Assembly: GCF_014863405.1 (NCBI RefSeq)
Contig: NZ_JACZZA010000001.1
Span: 372,001 to 436,000, forward strand
Direction: 5' to 3'
DNA from: Dyella acidiphila
Lineage (GTDB): Bacteria > Pseudomonadota > Gammaproteobacteria > Xanthomonadales > Rhodanobacteraceae
DNA: 64,000 nt
A program made the position numbers and the translations under genes. The notes under the pieces are model-generated. The model was given only the letters and a program-made list of their open reading frames with translations, was not told where the DNA came from and made no database searches. Every line of letters begins with the position of its first letter. The first letter of the stretch is position 1. Shown one piece after another: positions 25,542 through 36,300 of the stretch.

Positions 25542-26527
25542 GTTTGCGGCACTCCCGCGGACGCCGCCGCGGCAGGCGAAACGGCACGCGGCGCCGCGGC
25601 GCTGCTGCCGGCTGGTGCAGGCGGGGGTGGCGCCTCGTCGGTCGGCGGGCCGGCCGGCGATGGCGGCGGCGGCGGCCCGGCCGGCTCGGCCAGGTCGTGC
25701 AGCACCAGCACTTCGTCGCTGCGGTCGAGATCGGCGCTGGGATTGGCGTGCGCTTCCAGGAACATGCCGCTGGGCGCCGGCCCCACGGTGGCGACTTCAC
25801 CGACCGGGAAACCTTCCGGGAAACGGCCGCCCAAACCCGAGGTCAGCAGCTTGTCGCCGACATGGATATCGGCCGCCATCGGCACCGTGGGCAAGGTGAG
25901 CTGCTCGCCGTTGCGCGAACCGTAGGCGATCGTGCGCAGGCCCGTGCGCTCGACTACGACCGGCAGCGCATGATCCGGATCGGTCACCAGCATCACGGTG
26001 GCGGAGTTGGGCAGCACATCGATCACCTGCCCCATCACGCCGTGCGCATCGATCACCGGCTGGCCGGCCTTGACGCCATCGCGCGCGCCGAGGTTGATCA
26101 TCATGCGATGGCGGAACGCACCCAGGTCGATGCCGATCACGCGCGCCATCTGCACATGCAGCTCCAGGCTGTGCTGGGTATCGAGCAATTCCTTCAGGCG
26201 CTGGTTCTGCTCGGCCACCGCGGCCATGCGGTTGAGCTTGGCATTGGCCAGCAGCAGATCTTCGCGCAGGCGCTGGTTCTGCTCCGTGAGCAAACGGCGA
26301 TCGGCAAAGGCCACGCCCAGCGCATGCATGCCGTCGGCGGGCAGGCTGGCCAGGCGATACACCGGCTCGATCACGATCGCGGTGGCATAGCGCATGCGCC
26401 ACAACCAGCCGTTGCGGTGATCGAGCACCATCAACACCATCGCGATGGCGAGATAGAAGATCAGCCGCAGGGTGCCGGCCGCGGTGCCGGCGAACAGGGG
26501 CGAGGATTCCTCGCGACTCAGTGGCAT
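25538..26527 (-). CDS. mreC: rod shape-determining protein MreC
   Basis: 329 residues from the ATG at 26527, which has GGAGTG 7 bases upstream; the earlier ATG at 26542 has none. A short cytoplasmic N-terminus, one membrane helix (about 20-40), a coiled coil (LTEQNQRLREDLLLANAKLNRM, AVAEQNQRLKELL) and a periplasmic beta domain ending in GLGGRFPEGFPVGEV are typical. The last 60 residues are a Pro/Ala-rich tail, longer than in E. coli. MreC activates PBP2-RodA and scaffolds the elongasome. Confidence 0.95.
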   Translation of the reverse strand: MPLSREESSPLFAGTAAGTLRLIFYLAIAMVLMVLDHRNGWLWRMRYATAIVIEPVYRLASLPADGMHALGVAFADRRLLTEQNQRLREDLLLANAKLNRMAAVAEQNQRLKELLDTQHSLELHVQMARVIGIDLGAFRHRMMINLGARDGVKAGQPVIDAHGVMGQVIDVLPNSATVMLVTDPDHALPVVVERTGLRTIAYGSRNGEQLTLPTVPMAADIHVGDKLLTSGLGGRFPEGFPVGEVATVGPAPSGMFLEAHANPSADLDRSDEVLVLHDLAEPAGPPPPPSPAGPPTDEAPPPPAPAGSSAAAPRAVSPAAAASAGVPQT

Positions 26528-26729
26528 GCGGGCACTCCGCATGCCATGGGCGTCAGCACCCTCTTGCCCGCTGGCAGAGGGTCGGCGTGAGGGGGCAAGC
26601 TCGCGAAAAGCGTCACAGCGAATGCCTGTTTAGATGCGCTTCGAATGAACATGGACGCAAGCCCTGGCCCTTCACCCTGCCCTCTCCCCGCTGGGGAGAG
26701 GGAATTGTGTCCTCGCGTTGCGAGGACGC
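26528..26729. repeat. mreB-mreC spacer with two palindromic repeats
   Basis: 202 bases between mreB and mreC. Two hairpin-forming units of the CCTCTCCCC type lie at 26559-26581 (CCCTCTTGCC-CGCT-GGCAGAGGG) and 26680-26702 (CCCTCTCCCC-GCT-GGGGAGAGGG). Such hairpins may uncouple abundant mreB expression from mreCD. Confidence 0.65.
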
Positions 26730-27800
<1,071 letters not shown>

Positions 27801-28034
27801 CTAAAAAGTAAGCGCGCCAGTCTAGTCAGCAAACCCCTTGTTCGCAAGGACAATCTCGTTAAGAAAGGCTTTGTTTTTGCTGGAAACGGCGTGTCAAAAA
27901 TGAGGCGACCATGGGTCCCGGGCCGAGTCTGCCGGGCGGCTGCCTGTTTCCCGTACTGCTCCTACCAGCTACGATAATGTGTTTGCCGCCAGCGGCCCCG
28001 CCGCATTCAGCCAACCCATTGGGACCACTGCCAC

Positions 28035-28970
28035 ATGTCTGCCGTTATCTGCGGATCGCTTGCCTACGACACCATCATGGTCTTCCAGGACCAGTTCAAG
28101 AACCACATCATTCCGGACCAGGTGCACATCCTGAACGTGTCGTTCCTGGTGCCGCGCATGCGCCGCGAATTCGGCGGCTGCGCCGGCAACATCGCCTATA
28201 ACCTCAAGCTGCTGGGCGGCGATCCGCTGCCGGTGGCCGCCGTGGGCCAGGATTTCGCGCCGTACCGCGAGCACTTGGAAAAATGCGGTATCCGCATGGA
28301 CTGCATCCGCGTATTCGAGGACCAGTTCACGCCGCAGTGCTTCATCACCACCGACCTGGACAACAACCAGATCACCGCCTTCCATCCGGGCGCGATGTCC
28401 AGCGCGCATGCCAACCACGTGCGCAATATCCCCCAGATCAGCTTCGGCATCGTGGCGCCGGACGGCCGCGAGGCGATGCTGCAGCACGTGGACGAATTCG
28501 CCGCGCGCGGCGTGCCCTTCGTGTTCGACCCGGGCCAGGCGATGCCGCTGTTCAATGGCGACGAGTTCCGCGCCATGATCGAAAAATCCACCTATGTGAT
28601 CGTCAACGACTACGAATCGCAGCTGCTGCAGCAGCGCACCGGCTGGAGCGCGGCGGACATTGCCTCGCGCGTGAAGGCCTATATCGTGACGCTCGGCCCG
28701 CGCGGCTCGCTGATCCACGCCGACGGCACCACCCATGAGATTCCGCCTGCGCGCGAGCGCCAGGTGGTCGATCCCACCGGCTGCGGCGACGCTTATCGCG
28801 CCGGCCTGATCTTCGGCATCATGAACGGCCTGGACTGGCCGACCATCGGCCGCATGGCCTCGCTGATGGGCGCGCTGAAGGTGGAACATCCCGGCACGCA
28901 GAACCAGCATTTCAGCTACGGCGAGTTCGCGGCCGCGTTCAAGGAACAGTTCGGCTACGCGCTGGCCTGA
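28035..28970 (+). CDS. PfkB-family carbohydrate/adenosine kinase
   Basis: A 311-residue ribokinase-fold sugar or nucleoside kinase. The substrate side shows ICGSLAYDTIM and FGGCAGNIAYNLKLLGG. The C-terminal signature DPTGCGDAYRAGLIFG (about 250-265) contains the catalytic Asp in a G-C-G-D loop rather than the common GAGD. The sequence is closest in feel to the proteobacterial proteins annotated as adenosine kinase; nucleoside phosphorylation is likely but unproven. DUF1304 and M24 genes follow closely on the same strand. Confidence 0.88.
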   Translation: MSAVICGSLAYDTIMVFQDQFKNHIIPDQVHILNVSFLVPRMRREFGGCAGNIAYNLKLLGGDPLPVAAVGQDFAPYREHLEKCGIRMDCIRVFEDQFTPQCFITTDLDNNQITAFHPGAMSSAHANHVRNIPQISFGIVAPDGREAMLQHVDEFAARGVPFVFDPGQAMPLFNGDEFRAMIEKSTYVIVNDYESQLLQQRTGWSAADIASRVKAYIVTLGPRGSLIHADGTTHEIPPARERQVVDPTGCGDAYRAGLIFGIMNGLDWPTIGRMASLMGALKVEHPGTQNQHFSYGEFAAAFKEQFGYALA

Positions 28971-28990
28971 GCCGGCGCCAGGGGAGCAGC

Positions 28991-29350
28991 ATGTCGATCC
29001 TCGTCAACATCGTGGTCGCGGTCATCGCGCTGATGCATGTGTGGTTCCTGGTCCTGGAGATGTTTCTCTGGGACAAGCCCACCGGCCGGCGCGCCTTCGG
29101 CCTCACTCCCGAATTCGCCACACAGAGCAAGGTGCTGGCCGCCAACCAGGGGCTGTACAACGGGTTCCTGGCCGCGGGGCTGATCTGGGGCATCCTGCTC
29201 GGCGGCCCCGAAGGCACCCACGTAAAGCTGTTTTTCCTGGCCTGCGTGCTGATTGCCGGCCTCTACGGCGGCTTCACCGCCACCCGCAAGGTGCTGTGGA
29301 TCCAGGGCCTGCCTGCAGCAATTGGCCTGGCATTGGTGCTGCTGGGCTGA
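28991..29350 (+). CDS. DUF1304 membrane protein
   Basis: A 119-residue protein with four predicted helices. The pattern IALMHVWFLVLEMFLWDKPTGRRAFGL, then LAANQGLYNGFLAAGLIWG and a glycine-rich last helix, is that of DUF1304, whose function I do not know. It lies 20 bases after the kinase gene with GGGGAG just before the ATG and probably shares its transcript. Confidence 0.88.
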   Translation: MSILVNIVVAVIALMHVWFLVLEMFLWDKPTGRRAFGLTPEFATQSKVLAANQGLYNGFLAAGLIWGILLGGPEGTHVKLFFLACVLIAGLYGGFTATRKVLWIQGLPAAIGLALVLLG

Positions 29351-29375
29351 GCATGGCAACGCGGATGACGCCCCC

Positions 29376-30047
29376 GTGACGCAGCACGCCCGCGAAGCCG
29401 TCGGCAGCACGTTCGACCCGGCGCGCATGCAGCACGCGCGCCGCCAGAGCTGGGCTGCGCTGCAGGGCATCCGCCAGCGCATGCGGCCGGGCATCAGCGA
29501 GGACGAGGCCAAGGCCGAAGCGGCGAAAGTTTTTGCGGAACTGGGCATGGAGCGGCTGTGGCACCCGGTCATCATCCGGATCGGCCCCAATACCATCAAG
29601 ACCTACCGCCAGCCCTCGGCCCCGGACGTGCGCCTGGGCCAGGACGACATCTATTTCATCGACCTGGGCCTGGTTTTCGATGGCCACGAGGGCGATGTGG
29701 GCGATACCTTCACGGTCGGCCATGCCCCGGCCCAGCAGGCCTGCGCCCAGGCGGCACGCGATCTGCACCGGGATGTGGCCGATGCGTGGCACACTCGCGG
29801 CCTGAGCGGCCAAGCCCTGTATAATTACGCCGATGCGCGTGCCGAAGCGATGGGATGGCGGTTCAACCACGCCATCAAGGGACATCGCGTCAGCGACTTC
29901 CCGCACGCCATACACAAGGGCGGCGACCTGGGTGATTTCGAGCACCGGCCTGGCGAAGGCCTGTGGATCCTCGAGATCCAGATCAGCCACCCGACCGAGC
30001 CCTTCGGCGCCTTCTACGAGGACCTGCTGATCCACGCAGCGTCCTGA
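29376..30047 (+). CDS. M24 family metallopeptidase-like protein
   Basis: 223 residues from the GTG at 29376; an ATG at 29427 is an alternative, and neither has a strong Shine-Dalgarno. The creatinase/aminopeptidase (pita-bread) fold is indicated by DLGLVFDGHEGDVGDTFTVG carrying two metal Asp residues, a His in GHRVSDFPHAIH, a Glu in ILEIQIS and a final Glu in AFYEDLLI. All five usual metal ligands therefore seem present in order. It lacks the N-terminal domain of Xaa-Pro dipeptidases and is a short single-domain member. Substrate unknown. Confidence 0.8.
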   Translation: MTQHAREAVGSTFDPARMQHARRQSWAALQGIRQRMRPGISEDEAKAEAAKVFAELGMERLWHPVIIRIGPNTIKTYRQPSAPDVRLGQDDIYFIDLGLVFDGHEGDVGDTFTVGHAPAQQACAQAARDLHRDVADAWHTRGLSGQALYNYADARAEAMGWRFNHAIKGHRVSDFPHAIHKGGDLGDFEHRPGEGLWILEIQISHPTEPFGAFYEDLLIHAAS

Positions 30048-30159
30048 ATGCGCCAGACCGGACCGGACACGCTGGATACACATTGAAAACGTACGCTGCG
30101 GGCAGAACTCGCGTCCGCAATTATTTCGCCTAACGAACTTTAATCACGGAACCAAGACT

Positions 30160-32316
30160 GTGGCCCGCCAAAAACCCCTCAACCTCTATCGCAACATCGG
30201 CATCATTGCCCACATCGACGCCGGTAAGACCACCACCACCGAGCGCGTGCTGTATTACACGGGCAAGAAGCATCAGATCGTCGACGTGCATGACACCAAG
30301 GACGGCAAGGGCTCGACCACCACCGACTATCTCGAGCAGGAACGCAAGCGCGGCATCACCATTCAGTCCGCCGCTGTGTCCACCGAGTGGAAGGGTCACC
30401 AGATCAACGTGATCGACACCCCAGGCCACGTGGACTTCACCATCGAAGTGAACCGCAGCCTGCGCGTGCTCGACGGTGCCGTGGTGGTGTTCGACGGCGT
30501 GGCCGGCGTGGAACCGCAGACCGAAACCAACTGGCGCCTGGCCGACCAGTACAACGTGCCGCGCATGTGCTACATCAACAAGATGGACCGCATCGGCGCG
30601 AACTTCAAGCACGCCGTGGAAGGCATCAAGAACCGCCTCGGCGCCAACGCCGTGCTGTGCCAGATTCCGCTGGGCAGCCACGACGAATTCGTCGGCATGG
30701 TCGACCTGATCACCGGCCAGGGCTACATCTGGAAGGGTCACGACAAGGACAGCCAGTGGGACGTGGTACCGCTGGAAGAAGTTGCCAGCAAGGTGAACTT
30801 CACCTCCACCGCCGATCAGGAATGGGTCGCCAACCTCGCCCAGCTGCGCGATGAAACCATCGAAAAAGCACTGGAAATGGACGACGAAGCGTTCGACAAG
30901 CTGCTCAATGCCGGCGACGTCGAAACCTTCATCAAGAGCGGCGACTTCAGCATCGAGCTGCTCAAGAAGTGCATCCGCAAGGGTTGCGTGGAAGGCAAGC
31001 TGGTGCCGGTGTTCTGCGGCTCCTCCTACCGCAACAAGGGCGTGCAGCAGCTGCTCGACGGCGTGGTCGACTACATGCCCTACCCGGGCGAGAACGGCGG
31101 CATCGGCCTGGTGGACGAAGACGGCAATGTGGTTGGCGAACAGGGCGTCGTCGACGACGCACCGGCACGCGCACTGGCGTTCAAGGTGATCAACGACCAG
31201 TTCGGCACGCTCACCTTCTGCCGCATCTACTCCGGCGTGATCAAGAAGGGCGACACCCTGCAGAACGTCACCCGCGGCAAGAAAGAGCGCATCGGCCGCA
31301 TCGTTGAAGTGCAGGCCAACGCCACCAAGGACATCGAAGAAGTGCGCGCCGGCGACATCTGCGCCTTCGTCTCGATGAAGGAAACCGAGACCGGCGACTC
31401 GCTCACCGATCCGGCCCATCCGGTGCTGCTGGAGCGCATGCGCTTCCCCGACCCGGTGATCAGCGTGGCAGTGGAACCGAAGAGCCGCAACGACATCGAC
31501 AAGCTCTCCACCGCGCTCTACAAGATGGTGAAGGCCGATCCGTCGCTGCGCATGGAAGTGGACAAGGAAACCGGACAGACCGTGCTCAAGGGCATGGGCG
31601 AACTGCATCTGGAAATCACCATCGACCGCATGCGCACGGAACTGGGCGTGGAAGCCAACATGGGCAAGCCCAAGGTCAGCTTCCGCGAAGCCTTCGGCCA
31701 GACCGTCGAGCACACCTACACGCACAAGAAGCAGTCCGGCGGCTCGGGCCAGTTCGCCGAAGTGAAGATGATCTTCGAACCGGGTGAACCGGGCAGCGGC
31801 GTGGTGTTCTCCGACGAAATCGTCGGCGGCCGCGTGCCGCGCGAATACATCCCGGCGGTGGAACATGCCATCACGGTGGAATCGCGCCAGGGCCAGGTGG
31901 CCGGCTACGAAGTGCTGGATTTCAAGGCACGCCTGATCGACGGCAAGTACCACGACGTCGACTCCTCGGCGCTCGCCTTCGAAATCGCCGGCCGCGCCTG
32001 CTTCCGCGAAGCGCAGCGCATGTCCAAGCCCAAGCTGCTGGAGCCGGTGATGAAGCTGGAAGTGGTCACCGAAGCCGACTACCTCGGCGACGTGATCGGC
32101 GACATCAACCGTCGCCGCGGCTCGATCAGCGAGCAGGGCCAGAAGGGCACCAACGCCTTCGTGCAGGGCTTCGTGCCGCTGGCGGAAATGTTCGGCTACA
32201 TCAACTTCCTGCGCTCGGCCACCAGCGGTCGCGGCACCTTCACCATGATCTTCGATCATTACGAAGAAGTGCCGGCGAGCATGGTCGCCAAGCTGATGGA
32301 GAAGGAAGCGAAGTAA
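30160..32316 (+). CDS. fusA: translation elongation factor G, outside a str operon
   Basis: A 718-residue translational GTPase that drives ribosomal translocation or recycling. The start is GTG at 30160. GTP motifs are AHIDAGKT (about 17-24), the RGITIQSA switch I end, DTPGHVDF and NKMDR. Domains II-V are complete, with the domain IV KKQSGGSGQFAEVK loop. The gene is not flanked by rpsL, rpsG or tuf, so it is probably a second EF-G copy or a relocated one. A strong terminator follows at 32341-32371. Confidence 0.93.
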   Translation: MARQKPLNLYRNIGIIAHIDAGKTTTTERVLYYTGKKHQIVDVHDTKDGKGSTTTDYLEQERKRGITIQSAAVSTEWKGHQINVIDTPGHVDFTIEVNRSLRVLDGAVVVFDGVAGVEPQTETNWRLADQYNVPRMCYINKMDRIGANFKHAVEGIKNRLGANAVLCQIPLGSHDEFVGMVDLITGQGYIWKGHDKDSQWDVVPLEEVASKVNFTSTADQEWVANLAQLRDETIEKALEMDDEAFDKLLNAGDVETFIKSGDFSIELLKKCIRKGCVEGKLVPVFCGSSYRNKGVQQLLDGVVDYMPYPGENGGIGLVDEDGNVVGEQGVVDDAPARALAFKVINDQFGTLTFCRIYSGVIKKGDTLQNVTRGKKERIGRIVEVQANATKDIEEVRAGDICAFVSMKETETGDSLTDPAHPVLLERMRFPDPVISVAVEPKSRNDIDKLSTALYKMVKADPSLRMEVDKETGQTVLKGMGELHLEITIDRMRTELGVEANMGKPKVSFREAFGQTVEHTYTHKKQSGGSGQFAEVKMIFEPGEPGSGVVFSDEIVGGRVPREYIPAVEHAITVESRQGQVAGYEVLDFKARLIDGKYHDVDSSALAFEIAGRACFREAQRMSKPKLLEPVMKLEVVTEADYLGDVIGDINRRRGSISEQGQKGTNAFVQGFVPLAEMFGYINFLRSATSGRGTFTMIFDHYEEVPASMVAKLMEKEAK

Positions 32317-32340
32317 GCCTTCGCCCGCCACTTGCAAGCC

Positions 32341-32371
32341 AAAGCCCGGGGAGCGATCCCCGGGCTTTTTT
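32341..32371 (+). terminator. fusA terminator
   Basis: A perfect 12-bp stem AAAGCCCGGGGA / TCCCCGGGCTTT with loop GCGA, followed by further Ts, 24 bases after the stop codon. Confidence 0.93.
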
Positions 32372-32462
32372 ATGCCTTCCGGCGCCGCGTATCCCGGATT
32401 CCGGAGCCCGGCAAATACCCGCTGGCCGTATGTGGTTACGCCAACGAAGTGGTCGTTACGCC

Positions 32463-32768
32463 CTAAGGCTTGCCCCGTAATCGCGATTTCCGCAAAAGCC
32501 GCTCGCAGCGCATCACATAGAGAACGACCACCGCGTCTGCGTCGACACGGTAGAAGATCCTGCATGGAGGTTCGACTATTTGCCGATAGCGCGACCCCTT
32601 CAGCTCTGGCGGCCTGGACCCACTGACCGGATGATCCGCCAGTTGCGCAACATGCGCGAGAATGCGCTGGACGAGTTCACGTGCAGCCTGCGGGTTGTCC
32701 AGCGCGATGTAATCGGCGATTTCGTCGAGCTCGCTGAGCGCGGGCTCGGTCCAGATTATTTCAGCCAT
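32463..32768 (-). CDS. ParE/RelE-family toxin
   Basis: A 101-residue toxin of the ParE/RelE superfamily. The start IIWTEPALSELDEIADYIALDNPQAARELVQRI and the later RYRQIVEPPCRIFYRVDADAVVVLYVMRCERLL match the two helices plus sheet of ParE-like gyrase inhibitors. It overlaps the antitoxin gene by 13 bases, ensuring antitoxin-first synthesis. Whether it acts on gyrase or on ribosome-bound mRNA cannot be told from the sequence. Confidence 0.9.
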   Translation of the reverse strand: MAEIIWTEPALSELDEIADYIALDNPQAARELVQRILAHVAQLADHPVSGSRPPELKGSRYRQIVEPPCRIFYRVDADAVVVLYVMRCERLLRKSRLRGKP

Positions 32769-33013
32769 CGCTTCAGGCGTGTCCTTGCCTCTGCATGCGT
32801 CATGGTGCGCTGCTCCTCCAGCGCACGCTCGCCCCGCGCAATACCTTCCAGCATCCTCATGCGCTGCTGCATGGCATCGAATGACTCCACGTCAACAAGA
32901 TATGCACTCGGCATGCCGTGCTGCGTGATCAGAATCGGTTCGCGGTCGCGCTCCAGTTCTGCCAGCAGCTCGGTGGCTTGTCGCTTCAGGGTGGTGACCA
33001 GTTCAGTGCGCAT
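32756..33013 (-). CDS. Phd/YefM-family antitoxin
   Basis: An 85-residue antitoxin. The N-terminal half (TLKRQATELLAELERDREPILITQHGMPSAYLVDVESF) is the Phd/YefM DNA-binding fold; the charged C-terminal helix wraps the toxin. A near-perfect 20-base palindrome at 33016-33035 lies right against the start codon, so it probably represses its own promoter. No Shine-Dalgarno fits between palindrome and ATG, suggesting a leaderless transcript. Confidence 0.9.
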   Translation of the reverse strand: MRTELVTTLKRQATELLAELERDREPILITQHGMPSAYLVDVESFDAMQQRMRMLEGIARGERALEEQRTMTHAEARTRLKRWLK

Positions 33014-33015
33014 GA

Positions 33016-33046
33016 AGTGATACTAAAGTGCCACTATGGCCGGAGC
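33016..33046 (-). promoter_or_regulatory. candidate toxin-antitoxin operator and promoter
   Basis: AGTGATACTAAAGTGCCACT (33016-33035) is palindromic apart from two base pairs (AGTG-NN-ACTWWAGT-NN-CACT). On the minus strand a TAGTAT -10-like hexamer lies inside it (33021-33026), with TTGCTC 17 bases upstream. Initiation would then fall at or next to the antitoxin ATG. Confidence 0.55.
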
Positions 33047-33153
33047 AAGCCACCTCACAAGACCGGCGTCCAAGTGCGCGGAGCCTGTTCACTGGCACTG
33101 CCCGGGGGATAGCCACGTTACAATACGCGCTCCACGCTCCAGCCGATCCGCCC

Positions 33154-34755
<1,602 letters not shown>

Positions 34756-34854
34756 TCCACGGCGCCGGCGGCCGTCCGGCGCGCGTGACCTCTGGCACTG
34801 CGATGGCGCATTGCGCCGCCCTAGCCTGCTGGTGAGCCGACCAGGGGAGTCCGC

Positions 34855-35760
34855 ATGAGCCAGAGCATCGCTTTCACCACGCCATCCAATGCACCAGCCT
34901 GGCAGCGCTGGCTGGTGTTTTCGACGCTGGCGCGCATCGTGATCTTTGCCGCCCTGCTGCTCGGCATCGGTTATCTGATGCATGCGCTGTTGCCGATGAC
35001 CGGCTGGACGGACAAGAGCGCCGCCCCGACCCTGCGCGCGCTGGCGCATCTGTTGCTGGAACTGGTGCCCAGCGTGGTCGGTTATCTGGTTCTGGTGAAA
35101 CTGATCGAACGGCGCCGCATGCAGGAGTTTTCCGCGCGCAGCGTCGTCAGCGCCGGCATCCCCGCCTTCCTGGGCGGCTTCGTGCTGTTCAGCACCGTAG
35201 TGGGACTGCTGTGGCTGTTCGGCAGCTATCACGTGCTGGGGATCAACACCCAAGTGGACTGGCTGCCGGAGATCCTGGTCGACGGCGTGGCCGCCGGCAT
35301 CGCCGAAGAGATCGTGACGCGCGGCGTACTGTTCCGTGCCGTCGAAGAGGGCATGGGCACCTGGTGGGCGCTGATCATTTCGGCGCTGTTTTTCGGCGCC
35401 GCGCATATCTTCAATCCCGGCGCCACGCTGTGGAGCTCGCTGGCGATCGCGATCGAAGCCGGCATCCTGCTCGCCCTGGTGTTCCACGTCACCCGCTCGC
35501 TATGGGCCTGCGTGGGGCTGCATGCGGCGTGGAATATCGCCCAGGGCACCATCTATGGCATCCCGGTCTCCGGCACGCATAGCGACGGCCTGCTGGTTTC
35601 CAGCCGCAGCGGCCCGGACTGGCTCAGCGGCGGTGGCTTCGGCGCCGAGGCGTCGGTGGTGGCGCTGGCAACCTGCAGCCTGGTGTCCGCGGCCTTGCTG
35701 CTGATTGCGTTGCGCCGCCGCAGCATCGTGGCGCCCAGCTGGCGCAGGAAGAACGCCTGA
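34855..35760 (+). CDS. CPBP family intramembrane metalloprotease
   Basis: 301 residues with about eight membrane helices. The Abi/CAAX-protease signature is intact: Glu151-Glu152 and Arg156 (AEEIVTRGVLFR), then His184 (FFGAAHIFN) and a third motif GLHAAWNIAQG. Prokaryotic members are glutamic intramembrane proteases sometimes tied to bacteriocin self-immunity; no bacteriocin gene is visible here. GGGGAG lies 5-10 bases before the ATG. The stop is immediately adjacent to the stop of the convergent DUF4442 gene (shared TGATCA). Confidence 0.9.
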   Translation: MSQSIAFTTPSNAPAWQRWLVFSTLARIVIFAALLLGIGYLMHALLPMTGWTDKSAAPTLRALAHLLLELVPSVVGYLVLVKLIERRRMQEFSARSVVSAGIPAFLGGFVLFSTVVGLLWLFGSYHVLGINTQVDWLPEILVDGVAAGIAEEIVTRGVLFRAVEEGMGTWWALIISALFFGAAHIFNPGATLWSSLAIAIEAGILLALVFHVTRSLWACVGLHAAWNIAQGTIYGIPVSGTHSDGLLVSSRSGPDWLSGGGFGAEASVVALATCSLVSAALLLIALRRRSIVAPSWRRKNA

Positions 35761-36234
35761 TCAGTGTCGCGTGCGCGGCGACAGCCACATGGTGATGCGC
35801 GCACGAAATACTTCCTGTCCGGCGGCATCGCTGACACGCACCGTTACCGGCCACTCATAGCCGGCGGCGGATTCCACCGCCGCTGCGTCCGGCGTAGCAA
35901 GGGCATGCATGCTGCCGATGGCCTTGGCGAGATAATCGACCGACATGCCCTTCGGAATCCAGCGCATGCCCGGCGGCATGCTCGCCTCCGCCATCGTACC
36001 GGCACTGAGCTCGGCCAGATTGCATAGAGCGATCGCATGCACCGTGCCGAGGTGGTTATGCACGCGACGGCGATCGCGCATGCGCACTTCGCAGCGACCC
36101 GGCGCCAATACGACGAAACGCGGCGCAATGGTGGCGAAGTAAGGCGCACGCAAACACACGGCGCGCGAAAACAGCCAATGCCCCGCCGGCCAGCGCGTGA
36201 TGCGCTGATACAAGGACAATAACGACGCACTCAT
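35761..36234 (-). CDS. DUF4442 hotdog-fold protein
   Basis: A 157-residue protein resembling DUF4442, a hotdog-fold (thioesterase-like) family. Supporting segments are FATIAPRFVVLAPGRCEVRMRDRRRVHNHLGTVHAIALCNLAELSAG, carrying the usual central helix preceded by N-H, and WIPKGMSVDYLAKA. It may hydrolyse acyl-CoA, which would suit its position downstream of fadE on the same strand, but the catalytic residue is not obvious. Confidence 0.82.
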   Translation of the reverse strand: MSASLLSLYQRITRWPAGHWLFSRAVCLRAPYFATIAPRFVVLAPGRCEVRMRDRRRVHNHLGTVHAIALCNLAELSAGTMAEASMPPGMRWIPKGMSVDYLAKAIGSMHALATPDAAAVESAAGYEWPVTVRVSDAAGQEVFRARITMWLSPRTRH

Positions 36235-36300
36235 CAGCCCCTCCTTGCGAAGACGGCGACCGAAGTCGCCGTCTTCCTCGTCAATCGCTTGTATGCGGAC

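Noticed and set aside
30130-32565. 811-codon minus-strand frame opposite fusA
   Set aside because: Codon-bias shadow; EF-G motifs are all on the plus strand.
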